64,000 nt of DNA from DAMCZI01 sp032095175 (GTDB lineage Bacteria > Bacillota > Clostridia > Clostridiales > Caloramatoraceae): NCBI GenBank assembly GCA_032095175.1, contig DAMCZI010000010.1:60901-124900 (forward strand), written 5' to 3'. The position numbers were made by a program, and so were the translations under genes. Of the stretch, positions 59,559-64,000 are shown piece by piece; the first letter of the stretch is position 1, and each line of letters starts with the position of its first letter. Under the pieces are notes generated by a model that had not been told where the DNA came from, did not search any database, and worked only from the letters and a program-made list of their open reading frames with translations.

Positions 59559-61592
59559 CTATTCCTTATCTCTGTACTGCAGCTGATATAGATTATAATA
59601 TAGTCCTTTCTTTTCAAGGAGTTCTTCGTGCCTTCCCATCTCCCTTATCTTTCCCTTGTGAAGAACTATTATATTATCTGCCTTTCTTATAGTAGATAAC
59701 CTGTGGGCAACTACTATAGTAGTTCTATCCCTTGTTATTTTCTCTAATGCATCTTGAATAAGGCTCTCTGTTTCTGTATCTATATTAGCTGTTGCTTCAT
59801 CAAGAACGAGTATTGGTGGGTTAAAGGCTATGGCCCTTGCGAAAGCTATAAGCTGTCTTTCACCCTGGGAGAAGGTTGAACCCCTCTCATTTACATAGGA
59901 ATCATACTTGTCCTTTAACTTTTCTATAAATTTATCAGCATTTACATATCTACAAGCCTCTATAACCTTATCATCTGTTATGTTTTCGTCGTTAAGTCTT
60001 ATATTTCCTTTTATGTCACCTGTAAATAGAAATACATCCTGAAGAACAGTAGCGATGTTCTTTCTAAGTGTGTCCTTATCCATGTCCTTTATATTAACAC
60101 CATCTATTAGTATTTCACCCTTTTGTATATCATAGAATCTGCTTATAAGGCTTATAATAGAGGTCTTGCCTGCACCTGTTGCACCAACAAATGCTACATT
60201 TTCACCAGGCTTTATTTTAAAGCTTACATCCCTTAGAACCCAATCCTCATTATTATATGCAAACCAAACATTTTTAAACTCTATTTCTCCCTTTACATCC
60301 TTAACTTCAACTGGGTTTACAGGGCTTTTTATATTTTCATCGGTATCAAGCAGCATAAATATTCTTTCTGAGGAAGCCATTGCAGATTGAAGTATGTCAT
60401 ATTTTTCTGTGATATCGTATATAGGACTGAAAAACTGCATCAAATACGTTACAAATACAAATAGAGTTCCAACTTCTATTTTACTTTGAAGTACCATAGA
60501 TCCTCCGAACCAAAGCAGGAAGGAAAGGGCTATGGCATAGAGCAGGTCGATTGCAGGTCTAAATACTGCAAATATAAATATTTGTTTAGTTGAAGCATTC
60601 AAGTAGGATTTGTTTACTGCATCGAATTCCTTAAACTTTTTAGCTTCCTTCCCAAATATCTGAACAGTTTTCATTCCTGATATGTTTTCAGCAAGGGATG
60701 CATTTATTTTTGCTATTCTAACTCTTACTTCTCTGTATGCATCCCTGTCATATTTCTTAAAAATAAGACTGGCACCAATAACAACAGGAAGAGAGCAAAT
60801 AGCAATAAGTGCGAGTTTTGGGCTAATTAAAAGCATTGCAACAAGAAGACCGGCTATCATAAATACATCTCTTAGAAGACTTATTAGCACCGCAGTATAC
60901 ATTTCATTTAGGGTATCGACATCATTTGTAACCCTTGTAACAAGTCTTCCAACAGGATTTTTATCGAAAAAGGAAAGGGAAAGAGCTTCAACATGTTTAA
61001 ACACCTGCTGTCTTATATTGAATATAATTTTTTGCCCTGTCCAATTTAATAGATAAAACTGACCATAATTTAGAAGGAACATTAAAGAGGTTATAATAAG
61101 AAATAAAATAGTTATTCTTACTAAACCCTTGGCATCATCACTTCTTAAAACCTTTAAATCTGATAACCCAAGCTTATAAGCTTTAAAACTTTTGCTTCCC
61201 TGTTTAATTGTATCTCCGCTTAATTCATAGGGAGCCTTGCTTTTATGATCTACTTTTCCATCAACAATATAATATGAATTTGCAACAGAGACCATGGATG
61301 CAGGTTTTCCAGAATTATTCTCACCCTTTACTACATATATATCGTCTAGCTTAATGCTGTTATCTGTGGAGGATGATAATATTGTGAAAGGCTTTTTATA
61401 ACCGCCTATATAATCATCAATTGCAGTCCTTACAAGCAGTGGTCTCACAAGATCAACTAATGTCATTATACCAATAAGGAGAATAACGAATATGAAGTAT
61501 TTAGCGTAGGGTTTTGCAAAGGAAAGAAGTCTTCTCATAAGCTTAGAGTCATAGTCCTTTACAATTGCCTCTTCGTGATTTACGTTCTCCAT
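59559..61592 (-). CDS. Heterodimeric ABC exporter, consensus-site half (TMD-NBD)
   Basis: A 677-residue type IV ABC exporter half. Six helices lie in residues 30-400, with an unusual inserted extracytoplasmic stretch of about 80 residues between the first two. The NBD has Walker A G-A-T-G-A-G-K-T-S, a signature of F-S-Q-G-E-R-Q, Walker B L-V-L-D-E-A with the catalytic Glu, and the H-loop A-H-R. It pairs with the gene 2 bp upstream. Drugs, lipids or peptides are possible substrates. Confidence 0.9.
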   Translation of the reverse strand: MENVNHEEAIVKDYDSKLMRRLLSFAKPYAKYFIFVILLIGIMTLVDLVRPLLVRTAIDDYIGGYKKPFTILSSSTDNSIKLDDIYVVKGENNSGKPASMVSVANSYYIVDGKVDHKSKAPYELSGDTIKQGSKSFKAYKLGLSDLKVLRSDDAKGLVRITILFLIITSLMFLLNYGQFYLLNWTGQKIIFNIRQQVFKHVEALSLSFFDKNPVGRLVTRVTNDVDTLNEMYTAVLISLLRDVFMIAGLLVAMLLISPKLALIAICSLPVVIGASLIFKKYDRDAYREVRVRIAKINASLAENISGMKTVQIFGKEAKKFKEFDAVNKSYLNASTKQIFIFAVFRPAIDLLYAIALSFLLWFGGSMVLQSKIEVGTLFVFVTYLMQFFSPIYDITEKYDILQSAMASSERIFMLLDTDENIKSPVNPVEVKDVKGEIEFKNVWFAYNNEDWVLRDVSFKIKPGENVAFVGATGAGKTSIISLISRFYDIQKGEILIDGVNIKDMDKDTLRKNIATVLQDVFLFTGDIKGNIRLNDENITDDKVIEACRYVNADKFIEKLKDKYDSYVNERGSTFSQGERQLIAFARAIAFNPPILVLDEATANIDTETESLIQDALEKITRDRTTIVVAHRLSTIRKADNIIVLHKGKIREMGRHEELLEKKGLYYNLYQLQYRDKE

Positions 61593-61594
61593 AT

Positions 61595-63343
61595 TTATAC
61601 CTCCTCTTCCTGTATTTTTTCTTCTAATAATTGCTTTTCAAATATGCTGCCGTACAATCCCTTTATGCTAAGAAGCTCCTCATGGGTTCCAGATTCGATT
61701 ATCTCACCGTTATCAAGGACTGCTATTATATCAGCATCCTTTATAGCTGAAATCCTATGAGAAATTATAATAGATGTTCTATCCTTCATAATTCTTCTTA
61801 AATTTTCTAGTATTTTGACCTCTGTCTTTGCATCAACTGCTGAAAGACAGTCATCAAAAATCAATATTTCTGGATTTTTAATAAGTGATCTAGCAATAGA
61901 TACTCTCTGCTTCTGACCACCGGAAAGGGTAACACCTCTTTCACCAACCATTGTCTCAAATTTATCTGTGAAATCCATAATGTTTTCGTATATGTCAGCA
62001 TCCTTGGCACTTTCAGTTACTTTTTCCATATCAAGCTTATCAAGACCAAGATTTACATTTTCAGCAATGGTTGTGGAAAACAAGAATGCATCCTGTGGAA
62101 CAAATCCGGTGTTTTCTCTAATGATGGAAAGAGGTATTTTGTTTATATCATGCCCATTTATAATAATACTTCTATCATCAACGTTGTATAGATGGACAAG
62201 AAGATTGACCAAGGTGCTCTTTCCACTTCCTGTCTTCCCAATTATTCCAAGGGTCTGTCCCTTTTTAACCTTTAAGTTTATGTTTTTAAGAGCAGGCACA
62301 TTTGACCCTGGGTAAGTGAAGGTAAGGTTATTAATTTCTATATCTCCGTTAATCGATGACATATCATCAGGGGTTTTATCTACTATTTCAGCTTTCTGAT
62401 TCATTATATTTTGTATTCTTTCATAGGAAGCGAGTCCTCTCTGAAGCTGATTGATAACCCATCCTATAGCCATCATAGGCCAAACAAGGTTTCCAAGGTA
62501 CATATTAAAGGATATAAAATCACCAAGAGAGATTATTCCATAAACTGCATAGGTTCCTCCCACAGCTAAAAGTATTATTAAGCTTAGTGAGGCAATAAAC
62601 TCAGTTAGTGGATGGAATATCCCTGCTGTCTTAACCAAGCTCATATTTGCATCAAAGTTAATTTGATTTTCCTTTGTAAACTTTTCATATTCTTTTCTTT
62701 CCTGCACAAAGGATTTTATTATTCTTATTCCTGAAAAATTTTCTTGAACCATGTCCGTCAGCTTTGAGAATGTTTCCTGAACATTTTTAAATTTCTTATG
62801 TATTATCTTACCAAACTGTCTTGCTACTATTGTAAGAAATGGAAGAGGTATAAGAACTAAAAGTGTTAATTTAACATTTATTGATAACATTATAGCAAGA
62901 GTAGTAAGTGTAAGAACAACAGCATCAACTATCATTACAACGCCGCCTGAAAGTGCCATTCTAACAGCGTTTAAATCATTAGTTGCAAGGGCCATAAGAT
63001 CCCCTGTTTTGTTGCGGTTGTAAAAGTTTAGTGAAAGTGTTTGCAAATGCTTAAATAGTTGATTCCTCATGTCATACTCAAGATGTCGTGCTGTACCGAA
63101 TATATATATTCTCCACACGAATCTTCCTACTACAATACATACATAAGTTAATAGTATATAAAGTATGTATGTAAGTATAAGTTTTGGAGTAGCAGTGTTT
63201 TTTTCAATTGAATCTGTAAGGAATCCAACAAGCTTTGGTGGAATTAGCTGAGCGATGTCTACGATAAGTAGGAATATAATGCCGAGTAGATACCTAAATC
63301 GGTATTTATAGGCATTTTTAAAAAGTGCTTTTAAGTTTTTCAT
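61595..63343 (-). CDS. Heterodimeric ABC exporter, degenerate-site half (TMD-NBD)
   Basis: A 582-residue ABC exporter half. Walker A is G-K-T-G-S-G-K-S-T and the signature is a perfect L-S-G-G-Q. Walker B ends L-I-F-D-D-C, so the catalytic Glu is Asp, as in the degenerate half of LmrCD or TM287/288. That makes the pair asymmetric: one active and one weak ATP site. GGGGG precedes the ATG. Translation of the next gene starts 2 bp after its stop. Confidence 0.9.
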   Translation of the reverse strand: MKNLKALFKNAYKYRFRYLLGIIFLLIVDIAQLIPPKLVGFLTDSIEKNTATPKLILTYILYILLTYVCIVVGRFVWRIYIFGTARHLEYDMRNQLFKHLQTLSLNFYNRNKTGDLMALATNDLNAVRMALSGGVVMIVDAVVLTLTTLAIMLSINVKLTLLVLIPLPFLTIVARQFGKIIHKKFKNVQETFSKLTDMVQENFSGIRIIKSFVQERKEYEKFTKENQINFDANMSLVKTAGIFHPLTEFIASLSLIILLAVGGTYAVYGIISLGDFISFNMYLGNLVWPMMAIGWVINQLQRGLASYERIQNIMNQKAEIVDKTPDDMSSINGDIEINNLTFTYPGSNVPALKNINLKVKKGQTLGIIGKTGSGKSTLVNLLVHLYNVDDRSIIINGHDINKIPLSIIRENTGFVPQDAFLFSTTIAENVNLGLDKLDMEKVTESAKDADIYENIMDFTDKFETMVGERGVTLSGGQKQRVSIARSLIKNPEILIFDDCLSAVDAKTEVKILENLRRIMKDRTSIIISHRISAIKDADIIAVLDNGEIIESGTHEELLSIKGLYGSIFEKQLLEEKIQEEEV

Positions 63344-63530
63344 TTAACTCCCCCTTTCAACCTATAAATATTATTATAAGTCTATTAAACTACCATTTTC
63401 AAACTATAATATACGAAAATTCCAAGAATTGTTTCGACATAATGAAATGTTGTTTTTTATGAAGGGAATGGTATAAATAGAGGTATAATATAAAGATAAT
63501 GTACTTAAGAATGTTTTGGAGGTAAAACCT

Positions 63531-64000
63531 ATGAAGATACTGATTTTGAGTGGAAATCCAAGAAAAAATGGAAATACAATGAGAATTACTAATAGATTTA
63601 TAGATGGAGTTGTGAAATGTGGCGGAGAGGTAGAGTTTATTGATACTACTAGTTTAAATGTTAAGCCGTGTACAGGCTGTTTGTTTTGCGAAAATAAAGG
63701 GAAATGCTCAATTAAGGATGATATGGTTTATGTATATGAAAAAATAATTGAGAGTGATGCAGTTGTACTTTCTTCACCTGTATATTTTGCATCGGTTTCA
63801 GCACAGCTTAAAACCGTAATTGACAGGTGTCAGATGCTTTTCAGCAGGAGATATGTTCTTAAAAATGCAGTAGATAAAAAACGAGAGGGCTATATGATTT
63901 TTACTGCTGGTGGAAGTAATGAAAAAATGATAGCTTCAATGGAGCTATTAGGTAAATTCTTTTTTCTATCATGCAATGGTGTGCTGAAGGAAAGCATATT
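63531..64000 (+). CDS. NAD(P)H-dependent/iron-sulfur flavoprotein-like oxidoreductase, 3' end outside window
   Basis: The frame is open from ATG 63531 (after GGAGG) to the window end, 156 codons. The N-terminus M-K-I-L-I-L-S-G-N-P-R-K-N-G-N-T is the flavodoxin-like FMN site. The Cys motif C-T-G-C-L-F-C-E-N then C-S-I recalls the cluster site of iron-sulfur flavoproteins. S-S-P-V-Y-F-A-S-V-S-A-Q-L-K is the second FMN segment. It probably handles electrons in redox defence or metabolism; the length and end are unknown. Confidence 0.87.
   Translation, partial: MKILILSGNPRKNGNTMRITNRFIDGVVKCGGEVEFIDTTSLNVKPCTGCLFCENKGKCSIKDDMVYVYEKIIESDAVVLSSPVYFASVSAQLKTVIDRCQMLFSRRYVLKNAVDKKREGYMIFTAGGSNEKMIASMELLGKFFFLSCNGVLKESI

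Overview
This window looks like a chromosomal segment of a low-GC, spore-forming anaerobe of the Clostridia (Clostridiaceae-like). The basis is AT-rich DNA, strong GGAGG-type ribosome sites with frequent TTG/GTG starts, a SpoVB-type flippase, a complete V-type ATPase operon, an A-type flavoprotein (FprA), a PRD-type sigma-54 activator, Gram-positive lipoproteins and two genes with in-frame UGA codons that look like selenoprotein genes. I see no rRNA, tRNA, CRISPR array, transposase or phage gene. The genus cannot be fixed from the sequence.

Layout. (1) 1-9252: carbohydrate catabolism. It holds the end of a class II aldolase, an L-fucose/L-arabinose isomerase-like protein, a GH42 beta-galactosidase, a HAD-IIA phosphatase and an iron alcohol dehydrogenase. 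After a strong terminator comes a three-gene flavoenzyme module (GlpA-like, GlpB-like, DUF1667) resembling anaerobic glycerol-3-phosphate dehydrogenase. (2) 9402-14434: YccF, a lipoprotein, a MATE exporter whose ribosome site lies in a hairpin, an OppA-type binding protein and a small membrane protein. (3) 14601-23431: a LevR-type activator, a consensus -24/-12 promoter with upstream repeats, then PTS IIB-IIC, ChbG deacetylase, PTS IIA, GH4 phospho-glycosidase, HAD phosphatase and NagB. This reads as import of chitobiose-like disaccharides, deacetylation, hydrolysis and deamination to fructose-6-phosphate. (4) 23765-33907: a LarA-like protein, two tandem copies of a split ThrE-type exporter, a beta-CASP hydrolase, BioY, a HesB/IscA-like selenoprotein and two pseudouridine synthases. 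(5) 33949-39672: a candidate small RNA, SpoVB, a phospholipase-C-like protein, a flavin reductase and a B12-type radical SAM protein. (6) 39771-48489: a structured leader and the nine-gene V-ATPase operon (H-I-K-E-C-F-A-B-D), whose K subunit carries the sodium-binding residues. (7) 48593-56516: small membrane proteins, molybdenum cofactor genes (mog, moeA, moeA-PBP fusion), peptide deformylase, a second small selenoprotein, a probable niacin ECF S component and a GntR regulator. (8) 56617-64000: an unknown membrane protein, FprA, an acidic protein, a heterodimeric ABC exporter and a truncated iron-sulfur flavoprotein-like gene.

The most interesting features lie outside ordinary ORFs. The two UGA-containing genes (30344-30643 and 54636-54929 minus) each have a SECIS-like hairpin just after the UGA. 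Both also have the same palindrome, ATACCC-N5-GGGTA, over the promoter/leader, which suggests one CsoR/CstR-type regulon. Intergenic DNA carries three families of dispersed palindromic repeats, one of them a conserved ~115-bp twin-hairpin element present five times. There is also a compact, promoter-driven and terminated small RNA at 33961-34031.
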